DNA from: Lutjanus erythropterus
Taxonomy: Eukaryota > Chordata > Actinopteri > Lutjaniformes > Lutjanidae
Direction: 5' to 3'
Assembly: GCA_020091685.1 (NCBI GenBank)
Contig: CM034609.1
Coordinates: 22,703,204 to 22,767,203 of the forward strand
Length of the DNA stretch: 64,000 bases
A program made the translations under genes and the position numbers. This document shows positions 25,180-37,091 of the stretch, piece after piece. The notes beneath the pieces are model-generated. The model saw only the letters and a list, made by a program, of their open reading frames with translations. It was not told the DNA's origin and ran no database searches. Position 1 is the stretch's first letter; every line of letters starts with the position of its first letter.

Positions 25180-25450
25180 GGTCTGTAGTTAGTGGCACCT
25201 GTGAGGTTGCACTTTATCTCACTCTCCCCTCCAAATGTGTGTGTGAACCTACTGTGGATGCAAACTTGCACAAAATGAAAATGGCCATATCTTGAGTCAA
25301 TGTGTTGTTTGTTTTTCTGAGCTATGCTGTAGAAACATGGTGGTGCAAGATGGTGGACTGTGGAAGAGGAACAATATGGCTTCTAGATATAAATGGCTCA
25401 TTGCTACTTTACAGTATACCTATAAATATCATATTGCATTTCCGCCAAAA
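25180..25450 (+). repeat. Teleost dispersed repeat (GAGGTTGCA...AACCTAC type)
   Basis: It contains TGTGAGGTTGCAC, CTCTCCCCTCCAAATGTGTG and GTGAACCTACTGTGG, followed by AAATGGCCATATCTTGAGTC and TTTCTGAGCTATGCTGTAGA. These correspond to parts of an abundant percomorph repeat related to the one at 48086-48430. Boundaries approximate. Confidence 0.55.
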
Positions 25451-26039
25451 AATCCATGTTAATCATGTACACTATACCTTTAATGGTACACTGTTGTTAA
25501 ACAGATTCTCCAACTATGGGTCATCACTACTATGGTGCGTCTGCTGGCAGACTGCCCTGTTCAAAAGAAACCTGGACCTTTTAAGAGCCAGAAACGCATT
25601 AAGCCTTCATGAACGCTAGAGTTTTAATTTCCCACACAATTTCTCACCAAGCCCTGCTTTCGGTATGCAAATACACAGGCTGTATAGGTGAAGCAACGCT
25701 GGAAGTCTCCTTGTGAATAATCTGCGTCGAGTCTTAGCGGGGACACAGACATTTGCATTAGAAGAGGAGAAAAAGTGGCGTACTCATTTAGTGCTATTAT
25801 GCTAAAATTCAGAAAGGGGGGTGGCCGACCTTTGGCGTGAACTAGGGCTCCAAACACCCTCACACATGACCTCGTTCACAGTACCGTCAGTCTGACTCTC
25901 GCGGACTTTTTTTATCCGTAAGTTTCCTTTGAGGTAAACCGCTCCGTGTTACATAGTTGCAAAAAATGTTGATTAAAAAAATCTGAGGCGGTTTCAAGAT
26001 GCCCATGTCACCCTTCTCCACTTCCCCAACCCCTCCTCC

Positions 26040-26600
26040 TCACTGTGTTGGTTTCAAGGCGCCCCCTCCGCTAGGAGAAAGTAAAAGCGCTACGACGGCG
26101 ACCAAACCGCGGAAGAAGAGGAGAGCGGAGGTCCGTCTGAGCGACAGCTTCGGACACGTTCAAACAGCAGCAACGGAGAAATGGACCCGCTGTGTGGTTG
26201 CACGGTGTTCCAGTGAGGTCGCGGCACCCTCGGTGGTGAGACCTCGGTGGTTTTTCGCCTATTCGGACAACTACCATCCCACCGAGATGAGCGAAAAGAA
26301 GAGGCCGCGCAGCAACAGCCTTCGCCCCGCTGACCTGTCTGCTTGCAGCGCCTGTCACCCCTGACGGAACCCGAGGAGGGAATTACCAGGCGGAGATCAG
26401 AGTGATGTCCCGTCCCGGGCCGTCCGAGGGGACCAAGCCGGCCTTTGTTCTCCAAATCGCTCCGACTGGGAATTCAGACAATGCCTTTAGATTAGGGCCC
26501 CATTGTTGCCGCCTTTTCACCCTGCGAGCAGGAGGCATGTTTCGTCTTCTCGTTGCTGTTTTTCTTGTCAAACGCCGCGGCGTTCGTGTGGGTTATCTCC
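26040..26600. promoter_or_regulatory. GC-rich, CpG-island-like segment
   Basis: By eye this is the most CpG-dense stretch outside actb, with many CG dinucleotides (for example CGCTACGACGGCGACC, CGGACGG and CCCGGGACGGG read on one strand or the other). Open frames cross it on both strands (25999-26364 plus, 26090-26455 minus), as expected for GC-rich DNA low in stops. None resembles a known protein. It could be an alternative tnrc18 promoter about 3.7 kb upstream of the start exon, or the start of an unrecognised noncoding transcript. No convincing TATA box or splice donor was identified. Confidence 0.5.
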
Positions 26601-28380
26601 ACTTTGAGGTGGGGTTGGCTGCTGTAAGGTGTACGACGAATTTTATGATATAGCTTAGTTGCAATTCATACAATGAGGGGCACAATATATTACGCACGTA
26701 TTACGCTCGAGTTGAACTCAACAGTATGTTAAATTTAGATGATTTTCATGACTAAAGTCATTTATAACAGTGTAACCGTCTTTAATTATCATAGCCTGAC
26801 ATGATGCTGAAATGAATACACCATTGCATTTTTGTACAATAAAATCAATCAGCTCTTTAGGCATTATAACCCAATAAAGACTATTTCACTAATTTCTTTA
26901 TTGCACTCTATCCACAGAACAGCAACCAGCCAGTACTTGTGTGGTTTATGTGCAGGCTCTCACCTTAATTTGATGGTAATAACACAGACATGTAATATCT
27001 GTTTATTTCTCAGTTATACTTATCCCTGTGATGCCTTACTGCAGGAGCAGATGGGACCATTTGGTAGATTATGTTTTTTATAGCCTATACACCAACTGGG
27101 TTCTTTGAGGATGGTCCAACTTAAAGCTCCAAGCTTGTTGTCTATGTGGAGCTGCAGTGGAAAAGTACTGAAATCCATGATTTATAGCCTAAAGCGCTGC
27201 TGAGTCAATATAATACCACAGCCAATTTTTCATTCCACTAACATTTTTTTCTATTCTGCGGACCAAAGATTACAGAATGAGAACATCTGTTATCCCCGAC
27301 TCTTGTTTTAGGCTGGGTGTGTTTTTCTTTCTCCCCCCTTGTTGTTTGCCTCTTATCTTTTCCTGAACACCATATCTCACATCAACCTCTAGCCGTGTGG
27401 CTGTCCAAATATCATGGTTTGGGTTTGGGTTAATTCTGTCTTATCAGTTGAAGGATCAGGTAAATGATTTGATTTGGCGGCCAGACTATCTGATTTTCCC
27501 CAGGCGTGTGGCTGCATTAACCCACAGGGGACAGAGCACAGAGACAGCATTGATTAATTCAGCTGGGGTTCACTCCTCTGGAAAAGAAATACATAAATAA
27601 ATAAACAGAAAGATGTCCTGCATAAGCACCCCTCAACAACAGCACTTCAGTTAGCACATCTTACTTGGGCCTGGAGGGTTGCTAATGCAGCTTGCATTGA
27701 CGGCCATGTTCCCCATTAAACATTTTCTACAATATTCCTTAAACTGACAAATGGGAAGCAGGAATAAATAACATTCCAGATATTTGCGACCCCTCCCAAA
27801 CCCAATCTGCTCTCACACAGAAGTGCCTGCATGCCCAAAGGGCTAAACCATTCATCATAGCTTGTCTCGTGCTCTGCACAACTACTGTATTGTTATTGCT
27901 GTTACTGCACTGCAGCAAGACACATCCACAACATGATAGTGAAGAAGACTAATTGCAGTGTCATGATGATGGAATGAAACAGAGACAAACAAACACACAT
28001 ACGCCAATAAACATGCCACTGAGTCTGACTTGACTGACATCACCACACACACCAACCCCCCACTTGAAGCACACACACACGCACATACAGCTCTCATGGG
28101 GTACCTGCCAATCATCAGACAGTGCCTTCCAGGGTTTTATGGTGGACCACTCGAGGGTGGGGGAGGAGGAGGGCGAGCAGCTTTCTGCTGGAGGACAAAC
28201 AGGCGGCAACACGCACACCACCCTGACAGTCATGAGAGCGCTGAATGTAGGCAGTAGTAGTGCTCAGATGACATGGATGCACACAAAATTTAGAAACGAT
28301 TAACTGTCATGACACACGACCCAGTTTTTAGGATTTTGTAATTGGATGATGGTGTTCAATTTGGTTTCAGTATTATGAGT

Positions 28381-28530
28381 AGGACTGCATGATATGGCTG
28401 ATAAAAATACTGCAAACATGATATTTTAGAGTATAATGCATTGCTGTAGATTAAACTACCCAACACTGGTAGTTTCAATCAAATGGACTGTATTTAGATG
28501 ATTAGATGTTGCAATATGCAAAAATAACCC
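28381..28530 (+). repeat. AGGACTGCA-family fragment
   Basis: It begins GTAGGACTGCATGATATGGC and resembles the starts of the elements at 8904, 9585 and 15358. The other end was not found. Confidence 0.45.
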
Positions 28531-29014
28531 TATACATGAATGCAGCCATATACTGTATGTACTTATCATAGCAATTTATTTCATTTATTCAGGACTGAGC
28601 AACTAGAACACATAATATAAATTAGGCAGTTGCTATTTGCACCTGAGGGTGGGATAGACAGTGTGTCTATTTACACCCAGGTGTGTATAGCTTAACTTAG
28701 TAGAGACAAGCACACAAGTGTCCACAACTAACAGTGCTATTTGCGCCTAGGGTGTAAATAGCCACATTAGCTACATTGGCTATTTACAGCCACATGGCAG
28801 AGACAAACCATGATTTTTTTCTTAAACTTTACCAAGCAGATTTATTGGTTGGGTATGAATAGGCACAGAGCAACTACTTGGCTATTCACATCTGACCCCC
28901 TTATTCTAGCTATAAAGAGCGACAAAGTCACTTTTCATAAAAGGCTGTAGTGTGCAGAGCGTGATTTGACTCACTTCGCCCTCAGGGACTATGATTTGAC
29001 AGCACTTGCATTAC

Positions 29015-29220
29015 TTTCTTTCAAAGGTCTTTTTATTGAATTTTACAATTCTCCAGATTTTACCAGAACATCATAGCACCCCCCCCCCCCCCAAAAGATC
29101 CCTATCTCCTGCTGTTGCTGTCAGTTGAATAGACCTGCTCTACCTAATTTTCAGCACACACTCCTCAGCACAGCGTAGCGTACATAATGTAAAACCATTA
29201 AAAAAATAATTAATTAATTT

Positions 29221-29275
<55 letters not shown>

Positions 29276-29451
29276 CAAGAACAGAAAACAAGAAAAAAAA
29301 AGAAAAATTAAAAAGTGAGTCTAGAGAGAGAAAACGTAAGTACATATACTTGTACATATACATATAAATATACATATACATAATACAATAAATTTGATAA
29401 AATAGAAAACAATCAGAGTAGAAATAATAGGGATAAAAAGGCATTCGAGGT
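29015..29451 (-). mobile_element. Retroelement-like insertion with exact 14-bp target duplication
   Basis: The 14-mer AGCACTTGCATTAC occurs at 29001-29014 and again at 29452-29465, directly flanking a 437-bp segment. The inserted DNA, read on the minus strand, ends AATTCAATAAAAAGACC then TTTGAAAGAAA, an A-rich tail containing a polyadenylation hexamer. It also contains an (AAT)n tract and a poly-C/G run. A 14-bp duplication with an A-rich 3' end fits target-primed reverse transcription of a short LINE 3' fragment or SINE-like sequence. Family not recognised. Confidence 0.75.
29222..29272 (+). repeat. (AAT)n microsatellite
   Basis: About 17 perfect TAA/AAT units inside the 29015-29451 insertion. 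Confidence 0.95.
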
Positions 29452-32317
29452 AGCACTTGCATTACATGTCAGTGGTACCTGTTATTTACAGTTTAGGCAA
29501 CAAAACTACTTGGTTAGATTTAGAGAAAGATCATGGTTTGTTTCTGCCATGCAGGTGTAAATAGCCTCATTAGTTATTTACATTCTGGGCTAAATAGCAT
29601 TGTTTGCTTTGGGCACCTGATTGTTTGTCTCTGCCATGCTAGACAATTTGTGCCCAGGTGTAAATAGTCACAATGGCTATTCCACCCAGGGTGCAAATAG
29701 CATCTGCCAGTACTGAATACTAGCTTCTAGTTTCACACAGGAGTCAAACCCCAGACTATGAGGTGAAAGGTGGGTGTTCAATACAAACATCCACCACAAC
29801 CTCCTCTGCACAGAGATTTTGTCACTCTTTAAAGCTAAATCATGGGGCAGGGTAGCCAGATAGCTGCTGTGTGCCCATTCTCACCCATGTGCAAATAAAT
29901 ACCCCAACACTCAGACATAAGTTGACCCACATTTCTACCAGATCTAACCAGTACAAAACTGTAAGGTAGAATTCACAACATCTACTATATTCATGTAAAC
30001 AGATGTGTACTCTGTGTAAAAACAAATCATTAAAACATGGCCTAAGGGCTGCAGTTTGAATTGTACTTTAATCAAATCCAAATAAACAAGTTTATTTCTG
30101 TAAGACGGTACCAAGACAAGGACACACATGGAAGTCAAAGCAAAGTGATTTCCATCTGCCTCTGCTTGAAACCAAGGTGGGGGTTGGGGGGTTGTCAACT
30201 GTGCAAGCAGGGTGCTCGAGCAGGCCTGCAATGCACAGGGTGTGTATTTTTGGTGCCTGTTCCTGTGCCTGAGTTGTGTGGTTAAGAGCTCTGAGAAATG
30301 GCGGTGTTTTTCTTGAGAAAAACCATCCAGCCTCACCACAATCGTAAGGAAACATTGATGCAACAGACATATCTCCTGCTGAGTAAATGTACAGTGCTGA
30401 TGTGTCAGAGCCACTGAAACCTCAAGAAAGAGATGCCTGGAAGGGCCTCCACACCTCTTTACACCCCTGCCTTTCTTTTCTCTTTCTTTTTTCTTTCTTT
30501 CGTTCTGTGTCTGCTATCAAGTATGCTGTTGTACATCATACAACAATCCCTTATCCCTATTCAGGATTGTGGAAAGTGGGAAAATGTACAGTGTCCATGT
30601 TTGTGTGCAGAATATTTTTTGATTTGACTAAGAGATGTAAAAACACAGAGCCAACTGACCAGGTTTTACAGCCTCCTGTCAGTCAGCGCCTCTCTAACAG
30701 AAACAACACTTCACATCTGCTGTCAGTCAATCAAACACAATAACACCGGCTGGGATAACTGTGCAGAGGGGGTGCATTACCTTCAGTGAATATGTCACCC
30801 TCAGTAGAATGCAAATCACTCTGAGGCGTACAAAAAAGAGGAGCCACTGTATTTGAATATGATCAATTATTCCCTGCTGGCCTCCTTCTGTCAGCAGTGG
30901 TAGCCTTCTTACTTGCCTTTCACCCAGTTTACATGTTGAACAGGCCCATGTGGCGCAGAGGCCCCATCTGTTGGAGAAGGAGGAGAACTGCATGAAGGGT
31001 GGATCAGTGACCTGGCCCATGGAGCTGCAGTAAAGCTGCGCAGCTGTAGTAAATGGAGGAACACAGTGAGCCTCATTTTCTGACAAATTGGTCCCCCTCT
31101 GTGTCGTCTCTGGAGTGCCTCATCCACACACACCTGCAGTGCTCACACCTGCACAGGCAATACACACACACATGTGCACGACAACCTCGTCAAGCACAGA
31201 AAAATGGCTGCACTCGCATACACACACATGCCCAAGCACTGCTTCCTTGCCAGGGAGTGTTTTGCTGGCGTGGCAATAAAAGGATATCAGAGAGCAGCAG
31301 CCTCAGCAGAATCACAGGCGGGGGGGCTGCAGTGGGATGGAATAAATTTCCAATACCAAACACACTTGATCTTCAATGTGTGTGTGTGCAGGCAGCCTGA
31401 CTTAATGCATGCATATATGAATTCATATCAATGCAAACTTCCACAACATGTGCACAGCAGAGCTGTATGTTCCCTCAAACAGCTCTCCAGGCTCGTCATA
31501 TATCATCAGGTGCCTCCCTGCAGCTCAGAATACTGCATGAAAGTGGGACAGCCTGACTAATGGACGCAGCATGACTTTGGCCGGTGCTGGATGTGTAGTG
31601 TCATACACACAGAAACAGGATATGATGCATAGAACATGAGGGTGGGGCAGCAGCACATCCACCATCAATCTTATCCTCCTTCATCTATCTGTGTAATATG
31701 CAAATGTGGAGATCCGTTTTTAGATGTAGACAGGAAATGTGGCTGTATCAGCAGAGGATCTTTTCCTCTGACATTCAAGAAAAGCTAGTGTAAAACATGC
31801 ACCAGCTCACTTGCTTTAAAGGGACAGTCTACCCCAAAATCAATAATATATATTTTGCCTGTCATACTGTTTACCCATCTAGATTCTTTTGGTGTGAGTT
31901 GCAGAGCTTCGGGGGCATCGGCTGTAGAGATGTCTGCTTTCAGTGAAATATAATGGAATTGGTCGGGCTTTTCCGTCATTACTTTTAGCCATGCCTAGTC
32001 AAACAGTGCTGAGCTGATTTGCATCTCCACTTGACATTTTAAATGTATCATGCTATGCACCTGAAATGGACCATATCTAGAGTGGGGCCAATGTGTCTTG
32101 CCTCCATGCAGGCTGCATAGACATCTCACCTTCTGCACACAACATGTGATGACCCCTCTTTCTCCCCCTCCAAAAAGTGTGTGTTGTGAGCAGAGAAAAA
32201 GAGGTTTTTGACAAACTTGTGTGTTCAGCATTTGTATCTTCTAACTGGATTTCTGGAATTTGAAGTTTAGTTTCACTTGTGTGTTGCTGTTTTTACGTTC
32301 AGATATCTGTTTTATTT

Positions 32318-33296
32318 TATTCATTCATTCATTCATTCATTCATTCAACCTTTGTTTTAACTCTCATTTACAATGTAGCCAAGTAAAACAATAAAAAAAA
32401 TAAAAGCACTTAGACACAGAAGAAGCCAAAGAGAAAATTACATAGAAGTGGCAACAAGAAGTAATAACAATAAAAGCCACAATTAAAAATGCAAAAAATA
32501 AATAAAAGCATCAATAATCAATAAAAACGGTAAACATGTAAAACCATTAAAACAGGAACACCTAGAAGTAAAATGTGATACAGTTAAAGATTTAAATTGC
32601 CCAATGGGTAAAAATGAGGAAAGATTTAAATGGGTCTGCATGTTGTTCCATGTCACAGGTGCAGAATATGAAAAACTGGATTTTCCAAATTCAGTAAAAA
32701 CAGCCGGCACCTGCAGCGTAATCTAGTCACTAGACCGAGTTTGATAAGAGCCCACATTAAAAGAAAGCATTGAACTAATGTAAGAAGGTAAAAGGCCAGT
32801 AAGAGCTTTATAAATAAATAAAACCCAGTGTGTTTTGCGTCTTACACCAGGTCAGGTCACAGTGATGGGTGTCATCACTAACTCCAGTGATGAATCTTAA
32901 AGCAGAGTGATAAACAGAGTCCAGGGGCTTCAGAGTGGCAGCAGAGGCATGCCTGTATAAAATATCACCATAGTCTAAAACTGATTAAAAAAAAAAAAAG
33001 TTGCCTCAACCAGCATCTTTCTACAATGCAGTAGAAAGGAGAGTCAGTTTCTATAAAAGAAACCAATTTTCATTCTCAAAGAAGTCACCAGCTTGGAAAC
33101 ATGATATTTAAAAGTGAACTTTTCATCAATCCAAATACCAAGGTACTTATACTCTGTGACCTTTTCAATATTTGTACCATTGTTAGTAGAGATGATGAGG
33201 CTGTCAGGGTTAATATTTTTAGATCTGGTGAAAAACATGATTTTTATTTTGTCTGCATTGAGAACTAGTTTCTGATTATTGAGTGCAGTGTTGGAG
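32318..33296 (-). mobile_element. 5'-truncated non-LTR retrotransposon (L2/CR1-type), decayed
   Basis: The minus strand encodes the C-terminal part of a LINE reverse-transcriptase polyprotein. The stretch around 33230-33050 reads MFFTRSKNINPD and then VTEYKYLGIWIDEKFTFKYH, and further on comes LDYGDILY, LDSVYHSALRFITG and SFSYSAPVTWNNMQTHL. The frame is broken by stops and frameshifts between about 32710 and 33040. The 3' end is a (TGAA)n tail (32320-32347), typical of L2-like elements. 5' truncation at about 33296 removes the endonuclease and most of the RT. It cannot be autonomous. Confidence 0.85.
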
Positions 33297-33493
33297 TTAC
33301 TGTTTCATGTTTGCTTACAGCCATATATGAGACATGTTCAATTACTGATGATGAAAACCCAACGTTTCCTGATTCTGCTGTTTTGTAATAAAATCCTTTG
33401 AATAAGAAAATAAGACTTTTGTTTTGCAAATTGTATAGGAAATGAAGTGTTTGTTTGTTTTACAGCCACTCAACATGAGCTAAGCGCATCTTT

Positions 33494-33730
33494 AGGGCTG
33501 CATCTAATGATTATTTTCATTGTTTCATTTGATTAATCTGTTGATTATTTTTTTTTGATTAATTGATTATTTGTTCGGTCCATAAAGTGTCAGAAAACAG
33601 TGAAAAATGTCAGTTAGTGTCTCTCAAAGACGATGTCCTCAGAAATAAAAAAGAAACAAGAAAATATTCGCATTTAATTGATTATCAAAATAGTTGCTGA
33701 TTAATTTAATAGTCGATTAATAATCAGTTA
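33494..33730 (+). repeat. hAT-like MITE
   Basis: It starts AGGGCTGCATCTAATGATTA and ends with AATAGTCGATTAATAATC. Inside are CATAAAGTGTCAGAAAACAG and GATGTCCTCAGAAAT. Same family as 4421-4770. Confidence 0.8.
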
Positions 33731-35439
33731 TTCGGTATGTTGTTTAAAGACACACCTTCCATTAGGTGGAGATGCAAATCCCTGCCGTCCAGGGCTGACA
33801 AGTCAAACCGAGTAAAACCAGGCCAACACATGTATATGGAAAAGGGGCATAGATGGCACTTGGCTTGTAGCGCCCTAAGCACCAAACACTTTGAGCACCA
33901 TTTAGTCCCACTATTTCGAGAGGCGGCTAACATCTCTACAGCTTCAAAACTCTGCAGCTCACACCAAAACAATCTAGATGCATAAATAACATGTATTTTT
34001 GATTTTGGGATGAACTGCCCCTTTAATGGCAAGCACCTTTTATCCATGGTCTTGCTCACAATGTTGTCTTTTCTATATTGACTATCCATTACACCAGCCT
34101 CTTAAATCAAATTCAAATGTAACTTTATTACTGAAGATAGAAAATCCTGGCACATGATGCAACCCATCATTAAAAGCATGACCTCAGATCTGGCTCTTAG
34201 CATGAGCTTTAATATGAGCCCAAGTCTTGGGATGCAGAGGGAATGAGGGCATTCAGAGTATACGGCACAGTCATGCCTCACTTTTAGATAGAAATAAAAA
34301 TGTACCTTCACCGCCACCTGCTGTCTAAATTGTGCAACTGGTACAAATACCCAGTTTGGTTATAACCTCAGGGCTGATGTGACTACAAGTCAGAGCAGGA
34401 ACACCGTTTGCTGCTATTCTCTGATGTGGTTAGGTGTTGTTTTTGGCAGATAATATTGGGAAATGCAGATCTGTTGCTGTCGAGGAATAATGTGTCTAGG
34501 GCTGTTGCCAAGATTCAAGAAATACTGAGGTCATGAGCATCTATTTTGAAAACTTGCGTACAAGAATCCAAGAGAAGATTAGTCACAAATATGGCTTATT
34601 GTGAAATTACTGTTTTCCAGTTCATTTTTTTTATTGCACTGTAATCACTTTCACTGTCAAATAAATTTGGCAGATGAACACAGCTTTTAGTATCTTTCAG
34701 GTTTTGCAAAATTTCAACAACACAAATGACTCAAAGTTCATTAAAAAATAAGCCATAATCAGATTTATACATGGCATGACAATAAAAAATGTATGTATGC
34801 CAACCTCTGTTCACAAGACACCATGCCACTAAATAGTTTTATCAATTTGTCACTTAAAGATTTGAAGAGATATATGTATTATAAACTTTAAAAAGAACTG
34901 AAAACATACTGAAGACATGACCTAGCTACAGGCCTGAATGTGTTCTCAGTCAGCAAGCAAAAACATTTTACAATTTGCAGAGATAATTCCCTCCTAATAA
35001 TGTCAGACATCATCATCTCCAGCTATTCATCCTCATCACTGGAGATGATAATCAATCTGTGATCTCATGATCCCACGAGGAAAGCATGATCACAAATGAT
35101 GTCATGGTGAGACGCCTGAGGGTTTAAGAAAAGGGGTTTTGTAAGTGATTAATCTGAGCTCTTCTCTCATCACGTCTGACTGACTGACCTCATCGGGGTC
35201 AGTCCTTGGAGCCTGCCCCGACCTTTTAGTTTTACAGCTGGTCAGCTGAACCAGGTAACACTGCAGCAAACAGGGTCAACATGAAGCCTGAAGCAGATAC
35301 AGATAAACAGATAAGACTTTGTGATGGTTCTGCTGTGGCAGTAAGTCTTAGTTTCTGCTGCCTTTGTGGGAAACATTGATTCCTGTCTAGTATTGACAAG
35401 GCTGTTCTAATTAGCTACACATACACCCTGTGTAATTTA

Positions 35440-35535
35440 AGACGGAGGTTCCCAAACTTTGCCATACCAAGGGCCCCACAATATCACTAGTTTATGTCCC
35501 AGGACTCCGTATTGTAAGATGTCTTCAAAAAGCCC
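35440..35535 (+). repeat. DNA-transposon-type terminus
   Basis: GGAGGTTCCCAAACTTTGCC followed by AAGGGCCCCACAATATCACT resembles the degenerate terminus at 7796. The rest of this 34.1-36.7 kb stretch looks anonymous. Confidence 0.4.
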
Positions 35536-36801
35536 AAAGCCACCTGTATTTTTATTTTATTTTATTTTACGTTTGGCCTCTGTAGGGTGCTTTTGTCTTA
35601 AGTGAAGCAGTGTGAAGTGAGGCTCTCGAAGCAGAGAATGCATTTGGGTCACTCACAGGCATTTTTACATGCAGAGTTCTTCAGATGTTTTGTAACTGAG
35701 CTTTTGTCAGCTCTTTTCCTTTTCAAAAACGTGCCCATTTTTATGAGTTAGCGCTAAATTACAGGCGCAGAGCAGCTTCATGGTAATCCAAGTCAACACT
35801 GACAGCTTATGACTTGATGAATGATGTTTTGACTGACAAGCAATTGGAAAGATGGGCGCAGCAAGTAAGATTTTGATGCTACACTTGATATGCTTTGTTA
35901 TATGCTGAGGCCCCTGCTTCATGTATTAGACAGTCAAATACAAATAGGTTGAAGACAAATTCATCTTTGTTAGTTCTAGTATCATAAAATGCTATATGCA
36001 AGCACTAGATCACATTTCTGATTCAAACAATTTGTTAGATTAAGTAATTTGTCTCAATCTGGGATTTATACTGCTGCTGTTTGAAAATACACGTGAATAT
36101 TTATAATATGGCATGTTTGCAGGCAGTTTGGCAAACCTATACTTAAAGGTGAAAAGGATCCCATTTCTGACAGTAAAATCCAGCAATCCTTCACTGCTAG
36201 CATTGTAACAGAACATGAGAAGCTCTGAACAAGTGCTGCAGGTGTAAACAGGACCAGCTATCTTGTCTACTGCATATCATGTTTCTGGAACACACATTAC
36301 CTTCTGCCTGCAATACATCTTTCATTTTGACAGACCTCTGACATTGTGGTTCACATGTAATCAATTCTCCACTCCACAGCCACTGTTGGGCTGCAAATTT
36401 GATGATTTGATTTTTTTTTTTTTAAGTCACTGGTCTGTTGAAGCTCAATAGTTATCATCCAAAATGCACAAATTTCAACCAGCTTCATCAGCATTTACTA
36501 TAAAGAACTTTTAATGCAATGAGCAGAAATAAGGTTGTGCAAATAATTTAATGCTAGTGTGAATCTTTTGTAATTCAACTGAGCCAGCATGAGCTAAATC
36601 AAGAGCACTTTAAGCATACAGATATGTTAAATGTAGAAAACTGTTTCCTAACATGACACTTGCCCTGTAATATACTTTGATGGTGAATGTGACTTAAACT
36701 GTCAATGAAACCTGAGATTCTAACTTGCTGCTAAAACACTTCCTAAATGAAGATATTCAAGAACAACAAGAGTCAGACATCATGTCGGAACACATGTGCA
36801 C

Positions 36802-36807
36802 TTTATT
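36802..36807 (-). terminator. actb: actb polyadenylation signal AATAAA
   Basis: On the minus strand CCCAATAAAGTGCACATGTG ends the 3' UTR, with cleavage expected at about 36780-36790. The preceding ACCTGTACACTGACT and the GTGCACA that follows the hexamer match the 3' end of mammalian ACTB mRNA as I recall it, supporting this as the real site. Confidence 0.85.
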
Positions 36808-37091
36808 GGGATTGTTTAGTCAGTGTACAGGTTGGCCCCACCGGTCTGGCACCCCATGTTACCCCATCACTTCGAGACCCCTTGCCCCACCACCCCGGGA
36901 ATGAAACCTCCAACAGGGGGAAGAAGAGGTCACGACTGGGTTTTGCATAACAAAAACAAAAAAATTAACAGGACCAAGATATTTTTAAGGCTGAAAGTAC
37001 AAAAAACCCAGACAAAATTTACATACAAGCGATACTACAACCATGTTTAAGTATGCGCCAACCACTGGGCAGCCTTCACAGAGGCGAATAC

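Larger units (their letters stand above)
28624..29712. mobile_element. Foldback element with arms of about 220+ bp
   Basis: The left arm (about 28624-28900) and the right arm (about 29480-29712) are inverted copies of each other. Shared motifs, reading the right arm in reverse complement, are TGCTATTTGCACC, GTGNCTATTTACACC, TGGCAGAGACAAAC and ACAAACCATGAT. The arms are built from repeats of a CTATTTRCACCC unit. The spacer was enlarged by a separate insertion (29015-29451). No transposase was seen, so it would be nonautonomous. A further copy begins at the window end (63947 onward). Confidence 0.85.
31816..34026. mobile_element. Foldback element (TTAAAGGG ends) hosting other insertions
   Basis: The left end reads TTTAAAGGGACAGTCTACCC and the right end, reverse-complemented, reads TTAAAGGGGCAGTTCATCCC. 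Both arms continue with CATCTAGATT..TTTGGTGTGAG, GCAGAG, GTAGAGATGT and, further in, GATTTGCATCTCCAC. The arms are about 200 bp and lie 2.2 kb apart because a LINE fragment (32318-33296) and a MITE (33494-33730) landed in the spacer. A short, uninterrupted relative is at 58585-58997. Confidence 0.85.
24421..36784. other. tnrc18-actb intergenic region
   Basis: About 12 kb between the presumed tnrc18 promoter and the actb polyadenylation site. No coding exon was recognised. In human, FBXL18 sits between these genes, but its long leucine-rich-repeat coding exon is not here. Contents are a GC-rich segment at 26.0-26.6 kb, dispersed repeats at 25.18 and 28.38 kb, and foldback elements with nested insertions at 28.6-29.7 and 31.8-34.0 kb. 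A C10+ run lies at 24629-24640 and another near 29081-29093. Confidence 0.75.

Noticed and set aside
25999-26455. Overlapping 121-codon frames on both strands at the GC-rich segment
   Set aside because: Frames open on both strands are expected in GC-rich DNA. Neither has similarity, and no exon boundary supports them.
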